Below are positions 13,142-25,200 of a stretch of 64,000 nt of DNA, one piece after another; position 1 is the stretch's first letter; every line of letters begins with the position of its first letter. The stretch is from contig CM049306.1 in NCBI GenBank assembly GCA_026874595.1, positions 52,670,019 through 52,734,018 of the forward strand, given 5' to 3'. This DNA is from Sipunculus nudus. Lineage: Eukaryota > Annelida > Sipuncula > Golfingiida > Sipunculidae. Both the position numbers and the translations under genes were made by a program. The notes under the pieces were generated by a model, which did not search any database, had not been told where the DNA came from, and saw only the letters and a program-made list of their open reading frames with translations.

Positions 13142-13650
13142 TCAGAAACTGATGTTTGAGGTTGGTCAGATACTTTTGTTTAAGGTAGGTCAGAAACTGA
13201 TGTTTGAGGTTGGTCAAATACTTTTGTTTAAGGTAGGTCAGAAACTGATGTTTGAGGTTGGTCAGATACTTTTGTTTAAGGTAGGTCAGAAACTGATGTT
13301 TGAGGTTGGTCAGATACTTTTGTTTAAGCTAGGTAAGAAACTGATGTTTGAGGTTGGTCAGATACTTTTGTTTAAGGTAGGTAAGAAACTGATGTTTGAG
13401 GTAGGTCAGATACTTTTGTTTAAGGTAGGTAAAAACTGAAGTTTGAGGTTGGTCAGATACTTTTGTTTAAGGTAGGTCAGAAACTGATGATTGAGGTTGG
13501 TCAGACACTTATGATTGAGGTTGGTCAGACACTGATGTGCGGGGATGGTCAGACACTGATGATTGAGGTTGGTCAGACACTGATGTTTGAGGTTGATCAG
13601 ACAATAATGTTTGAGGTTGATCAGACACTGACGTTTGAGGTTGGTCAGAG
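13142..13650. repeat. 24/48-bp tandem repeat array
   Basis: About 20 copies of a 24-bp unit. In the first two thirds, two variants alternate to give a 48-bp period: 'gatgtttgaggttggtcaga' and 'ttgtttaaggtaggtcaga'. The last third uses 'gatgattgaggttggtcaga'. 24 is a multiple of 3, so the array is open for 95 and 74 codons (repeating FEVGQ and FKVGQ peptides). No start context, signal peptide or splice partner suggests translation. It shares a core with the 50-bp array at 16931. Confidence 0.9.
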
Positions 13651-15274
13651 TTGTAATACTGTGGTAATTATAGCCTTATCATTATAAATAATTCCTCAGA
13701 ATGCAAGCCATTGAATATGATATATAGAATTCCATCTAACACAATTCAATTGTATCAAATACCTAATTGCTGCCATATACAGAAAGTGTTAATGAATTTA
13801 TTGCGTTACGGCTTCAAATCACACACATACTCTTTAAGGAGGGGGGGGGGGTGGGGTGGGGGTGGCATCCGACCATAGTTTTATACTTTTTAATTAACGC
13901 CCAAGATATAATATCTGTCTTAGTATGCAGACGACAAGTATCAGTTTGATAATTATATCATTGTGGATGTCTATATTATATGCTTACATATTTTTTCCTG
14001 TAATTTTAAAGAGTTTCTTGACTATAATGATACATGGCATATTCTTAAAACATCACCGAATGAAATATTACAACAGCTCAAGCAAAAGCCCAAATTTAAT
14101 TGACAAACATATGTACCACAAAATAACAAAAGTAATTTTCGTTGATTGTGAATACCCTGCCGTAACGAATTCATCCACTAAATGCCAGGTCTGAAGGCTT
14201 TTCAGCCTTACAATAAGATGCAAAACAAAAAAAAAACTTGTTGCAAAATATGAAGTCACAGGTCCCCTTAGAAATTCATTTAAAACGTAAATATTTTTAG
14301 TTACAGATATAGACATATATAAATAGAAGAAGAGGATAGAGAGATTTAGCTACAACTTTAACATCCTTCTCACTGCAATAGCGGACATGAAAATGGGTGT
14401 AACAAACTGCGGTTTTTGATCTTCTGTTAAGACTGTCGCTTTTAAAGCGACACACAGAAGATGCAATGATTCTGCTTTAAATCGCTTTATTGTTATTATG
14501 CGGTGGAGTATATCCGGGTAGTCATCACGGTTTCGTTTAATAGGGGGTAAAACAGGAGTAATTTTGTATTCCTGAAGATAACATCACGAGGATTCTGTAT
14601 AACACATGCATGTGTTGTTTTCAATTACTGAATATACTTTTACTTTTTCTTAATACATGGGATATCAGTATATAGGACTGTATCTTTACGTTTCGTCATT
14701 AGACCCCCGGAGACTGCCACCCTCGGCTGTGAGGTAAGTTTTGTCAACGCGTGCACGTCCGTTAAGGGTTATTGCTGTAACTATAGTACTCATTGTTTTT
14801 AATTCACTCTGCGTCAAATAAAATTCCCAAGAGTATGAATCTGCTGATTAGGGATTGTGGGTTAGGTTATCGGTTTTTCATAATACACTCGGGCTTTTAG
14901 AATCAGAGAATTGGTACACCTGTTGGAAGAGTGTGGATTTAAGATTTTAACACATATTTGAGCGTAACTGTTTCGACATTAACATATTTTTGGGTATAAC
15001 TGTTTCGACATTAATATATTTTTGAAAATAACTGTCGAGAGACAAATAACATGCACTTGACGGTTTTTGTGATAAGGACTTGATGGAATAATTGTCATTT
15101 GGCTTGTAAGGGGAAGGCGTTTTGAGTTTTCAAAAATTGAGAGTAGACACAAGTAGTCCCTCCCGCCCCACAATCCCTAACTGGAAGATGTTTGATTCAA
15201 CAGAAACGCCCTGTTCTAGTGCTAATGTTCATTCGATTCAAGTCAGAGCTGGTGATTTGAGATTTAAATTTTTT
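13651..15274. other. No recognisable gene
   Basis: No supported exon. A G-rich run occurs near 13838-13865. The frames at 13925-14194 (+) and 14068-14316 (-) overlap and have no recognisable domain. Confidence 0.5.
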
Positions 15275-15361
15275 TCGGCCCTTCGGGCATTTTTTTAGGA
15301 TTAGTCATTAGACCTCCTGGGTTGGACACCTCTTTTTCCTAAATCATGGATCCGGCCTTGT
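15275..15361. mobile_element. MITE family 2, partial copy
   Basis: The words 'ggttggacacctctttttcc' and 'atcatggatccggccttg' match the right-hand part and terminus of the family 2 elements. The left end is not recognisable. Confidence 0.45.
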
Positions 15362-15454
15362 AAATACTAACTCAACAAAGTATTTATGTTCATCTGTATA
15401 ATTCCAGTTTCAGACAACATGACAGGGCAGTATCACTCGCTTCACATCTTATAT

Positions 15455-15655
15455 CCTGGTGTTAACCAGTCCCGGTGAATACTTCGCCTGCGGGCCCAAG
15501 GGGTTGTGCAAATAACCCCGTAACAGAGTGAAGCACGGCCATTGAGCATACTCTCCCCACTCAGTCTACATAGCGCTGACTCTCGGCTCAAATTCGAACT
15601 GACGATCTCCCGGCTTTTATAGAACTAGGCTGTACCCCTGAGTCACAGACGCCGG
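15455..15655 (-). mobile_element. tRNA-derived SINE (family 5), copy 1
   Basis: Read on the minus strand it begins with a tRNA-like head, 'gactcaggggtacagcc', followed by a B-box-like GTTCGAATTTG and a body shared with 20145-20413 ('gagtgggga' followed by 'gctcaatgg'). Family 5 copies are also at 42410-42590 and 55290-55443. It is non-coding and probably transcribed by RNA polymerase III when intact (established for tRNA-SINEs). Confidence 0.65.
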
Positions 15656-16773
15656 TGATTGGAGGAGGTTAAAAACATTGAAATATATTCTTTTAAAAGT
15701 TTATCACCATCAGGCTATGTGTACTTTAAACAAAGAACATCAGTACTCATAGATATACTGTTGTTGCCTTTTTATTCGCCAGGTTTTAATTTCGTGATAT
15801 TCGCGCATGTGCATGAAGTAATCGTGAATATGGAACCCTAGGGAATAAGATGTCCCATCAACTAAGAGGACCTCTTGAAACAACCTAATCAGCCACTTAA
15901 TCTGTGCATGGTATCGAAACTGGCCCAAGCCTCCAAGTATTATTTTAAAACACGTCATACTCACGGAGACTATATCGACTTTGATACAAGGCATAAGTTT
16001 CTGACTGAACCAGTAATTAGTGAGGTATTGTAGGATTAATTCTTACTTTAAAAATCAATATAAATACTGCTGTACTTAGATTTTAGAAGTTTCTGGGTGC
16101 TGTCGCGAAAATGAAACCCTCGCGAAAATAAAGAAATCGGGAAATTTCAGCCTCGCAAATTTGAAGCCAATCACAGTATGTTGAGATGTTGTTTCTATAG
16201 TGTCCAGGTGTCAAAGGGTTACCTCGCAGAACCGAGCACGCACATTTATCCATGATGTCAAATTAATATCTTGGCATTTTCGATATAACATCTGAACCCT
16301 GAACTTCAAATATCCCGTGAGAAAAATTTTCAATTAAGTGACCAATACTATCATTTTTTGATTGCCAGAATATATGAGTAATCCCCGGTTTTGCGTTTGT
16401 CCCGGTGCCTCCCGATGTCACTCTACGGTTTCGATTCTAAACGATTCTGTTCTGACGGTCCATTTTAGGTTTTAGTAGGGTCAATTAAACCTAGTATTTT
16501 TGTATTACGACTTAAGCCGATTAGTCCCGTTGAACTACGGTCCAAGGAGGATGCTAATAGGTTACCAGCACGGTTAGGCGTACTAGGCTCGGGTCAGTGC
16601 TTCATGATTAGATTTAACTAAACTGGGGCCACCAAGGCTTTCCTGTGATAGATTTTTTTTTTCAATCTTATCAAGGAAAACCATTATTTTTGTAGGTCAA
16701 ATACCCAAGAAACAGCCTCCTGAAACATAACAATGTTGGCATTACTTATACGTTGCGGTGTAACTATGCAAAG
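15656..16773. other. No recognisable gene
   Basis: No supported exon. At 16095-16185 there is a 'tcgcgaaaatgaaaccctcg'-type segment that resembles 33690-33775 and 33355-33410, probably a dispersed repeat. Confidence 0.5.
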
Positions 16774-16930
16774 CAAAAGCGGATCCGGAGGAGGCCCCCG
16801 ACACCCCCCCCCCCCCCCACCCCACCCCTTGCGACAGCAGCAATCCTTTTTAAGGGTTTCTGACCGATTGTTGGTCTGTTTTCAGGTTTTCTGACTAGTC
16901 TTCCTTGTTGGACCCCTCCTTTTCCTAAAC
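16774..16930. mobile_element. MITE family 2, copy 3
   Basis: It starts CAAAAGCGGATCCGGAGG, has a C run, then 'ttggacccctccttttccta' and 'accctgga' near its end. The terminal bases are eroded where the 50-bp array begins. Confidence 0.55.
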
Positions 16931-17480
16931 CCTGGACAGACATTGATATTACAGAGTATTCAGACACTGATATATTTGAGACTGGTCAGACATTGTTATT
17001 ACAGAGTATTCAGACACTGATATATTTGAAACTGGTCAGACATTGTTATTACAGAGTATTCAGACACTGATATATTTGAGACTGGTCAGACATTGATATT
17101 ACAGAGTATTCAGTCACTGATATATTTGAGACTGGTCAGACATTGTTATTACAGAGTATTCAGTCACTGATATATTTGAGACTGGTCAAACATTGTTATT
17201 ACAGAGTATTCAGACACTGATATATTTGAGACTGGTCAGACATTGTTATTACAGAGTACTCAGACACTGATATATTTGAGACTGGTCAAACATTGTTATT
17301 ACAGAGTATTCAGACACTGATATATTTGAGACTGGTCAGACATTGTTATTACAGAGTATTCAGACACTGATATATTTGAGACTGGACAGACATTGATATT
17401 ACAGAGTATTCAGACACTGATATATTTGAGACTGGTCAGACATTGTTATTACAGAGTATTCAGACACTGGTACTTGAGAT
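16931..17480. repeat. 50-bp tandem repeat array
   Basis: About 11 very similar copies of a 50-bp unit containing 'acattgttattacagagt', 'attcagacactgatat' and 'atttgagactggtcag'. Copies differ by only a few bases, so the array is young or homogenised. It starts directly at the eroded end of a family 2 MITE. Confidence 0.93.
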
Positions 17481-17984
17481 TTGTAAGACATTGATAATCT
17501 ATGTTTGTCATACCCCTCTGCTATTATTAGTTTGACACTTGTAACCAGAAGGATCGTTAAGTTGTGCTTTTGGTGTCAGACTTTAAGCAAAAAACTATTA
17601 TTTATCCATTTTATCTAAATATAAACGACCCCGATGTACAGAGGTTAACGCCCCATGGAGGCAAGGCACTGAGTATCAGTGACTAATGCAGTTCCTGTTG
17701 ATTCTTATGAGCAGCACGCCAGGGAACTAGACTGGTACCCTTTCTCTTCCAGTCTAGTCTTCTCCTGATAACCCACACTTGTGACCTTTTTTTGGGAGAG
17801 CAGAACAAGGAAATGTAGATAGTCAAGTAATACCGTCACAATTTAAACCGTGCGTTTTGTCAAATTTATTGGGAGGGGCGGATCTCCAACAGCAATACTA
17901 TAAAAACTCTTTTATTTCTCCTTTATTTGGTAATTCATGTTCATTCAGATGAAAAGATCGAAATATAAAAATAAATTGGTTTCT
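17481..17984. other. No recognisable gene
   Basis: No coding sequence or clear repeat. Confidence 0.5.
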
Positions 17985-18300
17985 CAGGCAGCTCGGGTGT
18001 AGTTGTCAAGGCGCTGAACGTCCGACCGCAGATGAAGTCTTTACCGCAAGGGTGCACTCTTTTCAAACCAGGAGTGGCTACTGGTCATGGTTGGAAGGCA
18101 AATATAGAACGAAATAAACTTCTAGCGCAGGTGATATGGATGCTTTGGTTGTATGCTCCCCAGGGAGCCGAGAAAAGCTCCAAGAATGAGCAGGCCCGAA
18201 ACACTAGGAAGGCAAAGTGTAAAGTCGGATGAGACTGACATCGTTGGTGATATCAGACTATAAACCCCAACCTTTACCCTTTACCTTTACATCCCCATCT
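17985..18300 (+). mobile_element. SINE-like element (family 6), copy 1
   Basis: The body words 'cagggagccgagaaaagctc', 'gaatgagcaggcccgaaa', 'aggaaggcaaagtg' and 'cagactataaacccc' match, in opposite orientation, the copy at 49108-49437. That copy has a recognisable tRNA-like head with a GGTTCGCGTCC B box. The 3' end runs into repeated 'cctttacc' words. Confidence 0.65.
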
Positions 18301-18388
18301 GTATAAAAAAAAATATTTTGATGTTCGTAGGAATATACCGATTAAAGCTCCAGCCGCTCCGACATTTTTGTCCAAAAAACCGGAGATA

Positions 18389-18728
18389 AGGCCAAAAAAA
18401 TAAAAGGTATGGTTCTCAGGCACCGCCCACATCAATTTTAAACCCCCGCATGAAATTTTTTTATTTTTGATTTTCATTAGAAACTTACCAATTTTGAGCT
18501 GCAGCTGCTCGGACATTTCTTTCAAGAAGATAAAATCATACAATTTCCCTTGTTATGTAGTGCTTTTACTCGTTTAGCAAAATAAATATGTTATTATCAT
18601 GCTTTTCCCTTATCATTTGACATTTTTATCGAAACATACAAAAAAAAATTAAAAACAAAAAAACCGCCCGCCCGCATTGATTTCGGAAAAAAAGTGCCTG
18701 AGAACCATACCTTTTTTTATTTTGGCCT
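18389..18728. mobile_element. MITE family 7, copy 1
   Basis: A 340-bp element with inverted ends. The left end has AGGCCAAAAAAATAAAAGGT then 'atggttctcaggcaccg'; the right end has 'tgcctgagaaccatacc' then 'ttttggcct'. The interior ('agtgctttta', 'ttattatcatgcttttccc') matches the copy at 44759-45093. It ends about 75 bp before the start codon of gene 1, within its 5' region. Confidence 0.85.
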
Positions 18729-18803
18729 AACATGTTTTTTTTTTAACTTTTTTTGTTTAACCTGTAAATAAAAAGTATATTTATTCCTGCAGAACTTGTC
18801 AGG
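18729..18803 (+). promoter_or_regulatory. 5' leader or promoter region of gene 1
   Basis: Just upstream of the first ATG there is an A/T-rich 'aataaaaagtatat' at about 18767-18780 that could act as a TATA-like element. A pyrimidine-rich 'tttattcctgcag' ending at 18792 looks like a splice acceptor and would mean the 5' untranslated region begins in an exon further upstream. The two readings exclude each other; sequence alone does not decide. Confidence 0.3.
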
Positions 18804-18858
18804 ATGATGACATTTGTACACCTGACCGCGCTGCTCCTAGTCTGTGTTACCTGGCCAG
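18804..18858 (+). CDS. Exon 1: signal peptide
   Basis: The start MMTFVHLTALLLVCVTWP gives a short N-region and a hydrophobic core. With exon 2 it continues ASADHGC, giving a plausible signal peptidase site after ASA. The donor is CCAG/gtatat, phase 1. Confidence 0.88.
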
Positions 18859-19190
18859 GTATATATACATTTAAATATATTCTTTTTTATGTTGGAACTA
18901 TAGTTAATGAATATTTATCTTACTGTATGAGAAATATACCCTTAAATACTTATTCCATTAGATCAGCCGTTTTATATATACAATATACACCTATTATGTT
19001 CCCTTAGCCTGACAGAATAATCACGATTGTCCATAGTACTTTAGGTATATGTTTAACATAAATGCATTCTCGCTAAAGAATAAACGAATACGGTTCTCTT
19101 AATATTTTCTTATATTACCACTAAATCAATACCACTGCTTTCTACTAAGGTTTCGCTGCAATTTTTATTAATATTATTATTATAATATAA

Positions 19191-19248
<58 letters not shown>

Positions 19249-22200
19249 CCTGTTATTATATATTATTATCTCGATTATTATAACAATTATTATCATTCTT
19301 GTTATCATTATTATAATCATTTTTATAATATTCATTTTTATTAGTTTTATTATTTTAATTAGACTTTCTGTTGTTATAATCATCATTATCGTTTTTATTA
19401 TTAACATTTTTACTTTTTGTTATCATAAGCCTCTGCGGATCATGGCTGCCCTCATGGCTGGTACAGATATGGCCTCAAATGTTACGGATTTTACGACGGC
19501 TCTCAGTTCACATGGAGAAGGTCTCATGACAAGTGTGAACGCCATGGCAATGTGATAGCTTCACCCCGTACTCAGGAGGAAAAGGTAGGCAACAATATCT
19601 TAACTGTTAAGTATGATTTTATTTAACTATCAACATATTTTAATTTTTGTGTTTATACTTTTCCCCCAAACCGCAGTTAAGACTGCTAGTCACATCATAC
19701 TAAATTTAAACATGTACCAGTTCATATGAAGCGGCGACAGTAAAGACGCAACGCAATCTAGCTGGAATTTTACACGGTCACGTGGATGGCTGGAACACGG
19801 GGTTCAGCCTCCAGCGATGCCACGGTGAACCCTCATTAATATTAACGATCTTAAATGCTAACTGTTACCGCTTCGTTATTTACTGCAGTCTCATGACGTA
19901 AGTTTTTCAATCATGTAATTGGCAGAGCTCTGTTCCTTTGACGCCTTTGAGTCGTGGCAAGCCTACTGCGGATTCTGTCATATTTTTTTTTTTAATTTTT
20001 ATTTATTTATTTTTTTGGGGGGGAGGGGTGGGGGGTGGGGGTGGAGGTAACCGCCTCCCTTTTTTAATGCTTGCTTAACTAAGTATTATGTACATCCGCA
20101 GAATACCATTCCGGTTTAGGACTACGTCACAGGGGCTTACATGCGATAATTCTAGCGTCAACCAGGCTCGGTGTATTACTCCTGCGGGTCCTGGTTTCGT
20201 GCCATCCCCATTGCTGGGTTATTACACCGAGGAACCCCGAAAGGCGCACTCGATTGTGTGTGAAACACGACTGTTTGGCACAGTCTCCCCATTGAGCCTG
20301 CAGAGCGCTCACCCTGGGTGGGGGCCGACCGTAAAAATCTAACTCACCGCCTCGGCTCAGATTCGAACTCGGCTTTGAGGCCTGTGCTCTACCCCTGAGC
20401 CACAGAAGCCGGTTATGTCATACTTTACATAGCTTACGCAATTTCCAAAAGGCTATCGGGTTTGGTACATATCATACACAACAGACATCGGGAGTAATAT
20501 TGATCATCTAGTAGAAAATCAATAAAAATAGGCCTTCCTCTTCAGAGAAGTGTTAATATTGATAATCATCTCCTGTCCGTTGAGTCATTTCGGCTGTCTG
20601 ACATTAGAGGGTCTACGACCAGCGTAGGCTGTTAGAGTTAGGCTTGCCAGACCAATATAATTGACTACCAAGTCGTGTTGTCACTGCTATTCCGATTTCG
20701 ATATTTATATGAGAATAGAGTCTGTATTGAGCACCGGGCAGCAGTACTGTAGCTGTGGTTCATTAACCTTGCCAGAGCCATCGATAATCGTATCTGGTCA
20801 GTACTGTAGGTTCATGGCAGAACTATCGGTGATCGCACCGATTGTTGTCAAAGCCATCGATGATCGTATCATTTCTTATGCATCACGATTTATCGATATA
20901 CCAGTGAAGTCTTGAAACAAAATGCTAATGCAGTACGTGCCATGACATAATTGGCATGCACGCGTTTTGCAACATTTCATGTATGATGAGGAGTGATTGA
21001 TTCTCTTATTTGATGATTCTGTTAAGTAAACATTATTTTATTTTGAACAGTTATATGTTTATATATAGCAAATTTCTGTCTATTTAATTTGAATGAAGAA
21101 TATCCGTATATGACCATACAGCGTCGAAGAATTTTAATATACAGTGAATTATCTATAATGAATGTGGACTCCTGTGACTGGGGCCATATTAGCTGCTTTA
21201 TAGAGGTTTCCGATTAATGAGGGTGCTGCAAACAACATAAATAATCATGAGTAGAAAACACAGGACTCTTTAAATCTGCCCAAAATATTGAGGTGCTAAT
21301 TATGAGAGGCTTACTGTATGTTCCAAGTGTTTTAATGTAGTATTTTCCGCCATCTTCCGACAGAAATAAATTATTTTTGAGGATATTTTACCTCGCATTC
21401 ATGACAACAACAATGATTATAACAAACAATTCAGGAATGGCTCCGTCACGTGATCAAAGAGAAAGGCCTCGACTACTGGATTGGACTCAGAAAAGTCAAT
21501 GGAACCTGGGTCTGGCCGGACAACCAGCCGTACGAGTATGACGATAGGTCAGTTAAAAAACTACATCACTCGTTTTAATGTCATTCTTATGTACAATAAG
21601 CATGTAAACTGACCCACAACCCCAACGTTATTCCCCGTATGGGTTATCCACCTAATGAGGTTCAACTATGAATCTTTTGTAGAGGCTCTAGGTGGAACTT
21701 TTCAATTAACCCATTCAGTCCAGTGTTATGAAGCATTTTCTTTGTGAATGTTTTCTTTTAAAAAAAAGTATTATCTGTTTATAAATTTGACAAATGTCAT
21801 TATAAATTGATAATTTGATATACAGTTATATAGTATAATATATAATATAATATAATATAAATACAGTAAAACCTCGAAATTATGACCACAAAGGGGACCT
21901 CGATAAAGTGGTCGCATTTTATAAATGGCCGTATAAGCGAGGTCTGATATAAAGGGCAAAAAGGGATTTGGAGCCGTGAACAAGTGGTCGTTATTTTGAG
22001 GTGGTCGCTAAACAGAGGTGGTCGTTTGGCGAAGTTTTCCTGTTTAATGGGAAAATTTATTGATTATGGTTACGATTAATTATTTATAACAGACTTAAGC
22101 ATACGTACGTACACGTTTTATATCAGGGACTGGGTTACCGGTTCACCGATTGAGGATAATGTGCTAGTGTGTGCGCATGCGTCCGCTTGTACTGGCGGGA

Positions 22201-25200
22201 GATGGAAGGAGGCGCCATGTTCCAAGATCAAGAGGACTCTCTGTTCCCTTTCTAGATGTGAGTAAAATAAAAGACAGTAACCTCACACAGTCTAGAGTTT
22301 AAGACGGTTTACAGGTGCACATTCTATATGGGACCCTGCATTCTTGTTAAATGCGCTATGTACATATACAGGTATACATGGTATTATGAGCCTCATAAAT
22401 TCCTATAAACTGTTAAATTTATAATTATATCCACCATTCACATCTTATAAGGTAAATCAGTCCTTCAATTCAATTTTTTTGTGTGTTTTCTCGCTCTGTT
22501 GGTCCTTTAGCTCGTTTGTTGCTTATTTGACGCTGTAACGGTTTTTTAAGATGATTTTATAAACATTTAAAAGTTGATTGACTTTTCGACTTAGGCACTG
22601 AAGTAGGATTATATATGCCTGTTACCGAGTGTGTCGTGATGCAATACTCAAACAACACTGCTGACATCTGTAGGACACATTTGATACTAACTATTACATT
22701 TTAGTGACGTTCTAAACCATCGACACAGACAGAGGAATGCCCCATTTGCGTGCTGTTTACTTTTTGAATGTTTTTGCCACTTTCAGATGTCGGTCGGTGG
22801 GGAGACTGGACAGCCTGGTCAAGATGCAGCAAGACTTGCGGAACCGGAAGACAGTCCCGGAATCGAAAATGCAACATACCCGAAGGAAGACGTGGTTCGT
22901 GTCCAGGCCACCCAGATGAATACCGGCCCTGCAACACTCAGCACTGTCCGCGTGAGTAAATCTAAATGGAATTTGTCACAGAATCATCCTCGAATCTCGA
23001 ACATTCACTTCACGGACATTCAGTGGTTCAACAGACTCGCAGATAGATAAGTCCTTCCTTGTGACATGTTGATTTCCTATGATGCATAAACGGGAAATAG
23101 TTTTAATAATCAATTTTCTTCTGTCACTTCTTTCTTAGTTAACAACTGTCCCCAAAACACAAAGTCAGTTATCAGAAAAGCAACTTTAACTTTCCATTTT
23201 GATCATATATCATCAGATAGAACTAAAATAAATTCAGTATTGTCACGATACTAACTTGAGGATAGTTAGAGTACACGGTTTTTGTATGAGCTAAGGTTAC
23301 CCATCATTAAAAGCAAAGCGTGCACTAGAAGAATTTTGAATACGATATAATATGAAGTAGGATACGAAAAGAAATCCTGCCTTCTTGGCTTCCTATCCCA
23401 ACATGTATGTTGGAATACGGTACGAAGTCCTAGGATCTTCGTATTTTATCGAACATGTTCGATATGTTTGTAATTAGCTAAATATTGTATGGTATCCAAA
23501 TTTGGGTAAAAATGTGTATGCTGGGCGTGAGTGGCTAAGTCCTTTACCTTGTCCTACCCTTCTATATATGTCCTGTTCGTGGCATATAAAGCCAATTTTC
23601 TGCAATGGACAGAACCCATATATTTCATGGGAACCAATGTTGCTGATCAGTAATTGATGTACTTATCCAATACACCTTTGCAAGAAATTTGTGTAATGTA
23701 CGTGAAGATACGGAACAAATCATGGGTGTTTAGAATACGACGATTCTATAGGAACTTGAGAAATCGTATCTTATCAAAATTTTATAACTGCTTAAGATTA
23801 ATCTAACAACATGTACAATCACCGTAGCTGTTTAGGAAAAAAATGTACAGTTGTATTTGGCATTGATAGTTATTCTTGCTCAGAAGCAAAGATAATGGCC
23901 TTTGATCTTGTTAGATTAATCAATAATCGCATGGTCGACTTGTATATTGGGCAAATCTAAATTTGAGCCGTTTAATAAAATTTTTAATAGTGTCTCCAAG
24001 AAACGGACCCAGGGAAGGAGGGGTCTATGGGTCCGGACCCCCCCCCCCCTTTTTTTTTTAATCCACTAAAAGATTTTTTGAGGGTTTCAGACAAAACTTT
24101 GGGGCCTGGTCCCCCCTCTTCCCGGACCTGGGGAATCGTTTTTTTTTTTTTTCATTTTTGGTTTTTCATTAGGGTTTCTTGGTTGAATCCCCCCCCCCTT
24201 TTTTTTCTAAATCCTGGATCCACACCTGTCTCCAACAATCACGACATATAGCATCATTAGGGCTTTGGTTGTAAGTTCTCTCTGGAGCTGATAATCAGGA
24301 GGTAATTAGGCATGACATTCGTACAGGAAAGTGTAATACCATACTATACAACAAACATAGTAAAGAAAGTGCTCATAAGACTGAAAAACAAACATATTAA
24401 AATTGTAACCACCAGATTATAAACCAAATATATTAAACGTGTGACCACCAGACTGTAAAACAAACATATTTAAATTTTACTATCAGACTAAAAAAACAAA
24501 CATATTCAGCGTTTGGCAACCTGGCTATGACCAAACATAACTTTCATTATGGATAAGTAAAAAATATCTTCAACCAAATGTATTCACAAGTCCATAAAAA
24601 ATGAACATAATTAAATGCAGTAAAAAATGTGTTTTATATCCTTTTTGTGAAAAAGTAAAATTTTTCGTTTTTTTTATATGTGAGACACTGGAATATTATG
24701 GATTGTAAAGATTCACTTGAATTATATAAACTGAAAATTGTCTTCCGTAATTTTTGTAGTTGATATTCGTTAAAACAAATCTGATTTATAAGGTTCTACT
24801 GCTCAGTGGTCCACCCATGTCTTAATCAAGTTTTTGTTATGTATTCTTCCAGTTGGATGGGCAACATGCAACGTCGGTGGGGACCCACACTACAATACTT
24901 TTGACCGCCAAAGTTTCGATTTCCAGGGAGGAGACATCGAGGGACGTGAATGCAAATTTCTCCTGGCCGGGCGATGTGAAGAGCCCTCTGATCTTCCGCC
25001 ATTCAAAATCCTGGCAGAAAATGATCACCGAGGAGGCCCTGCTGTTTCCTGGGTCAAGGCCATAGAGCTTCACTACAATGGTCACGTGATCAGGGTTGAT
25101 CAGAGCTTCCGAAAGACAGGATTCATCTATGTATGTTACTGCTACATATGTTTTATATAACAATCTGAACCATGCAAATATAATTAATACAACTTGTGTA

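Noticed and set aside
13152-13687. Open frames encoding FEVGQ/FKVGQ repeats, possibly a repetitive secreted protein
   Set aside because: The repeat unit is 24 bp, so openness is automatic. No signal peptide, no flanking exon and no composition expected of a structural protein.
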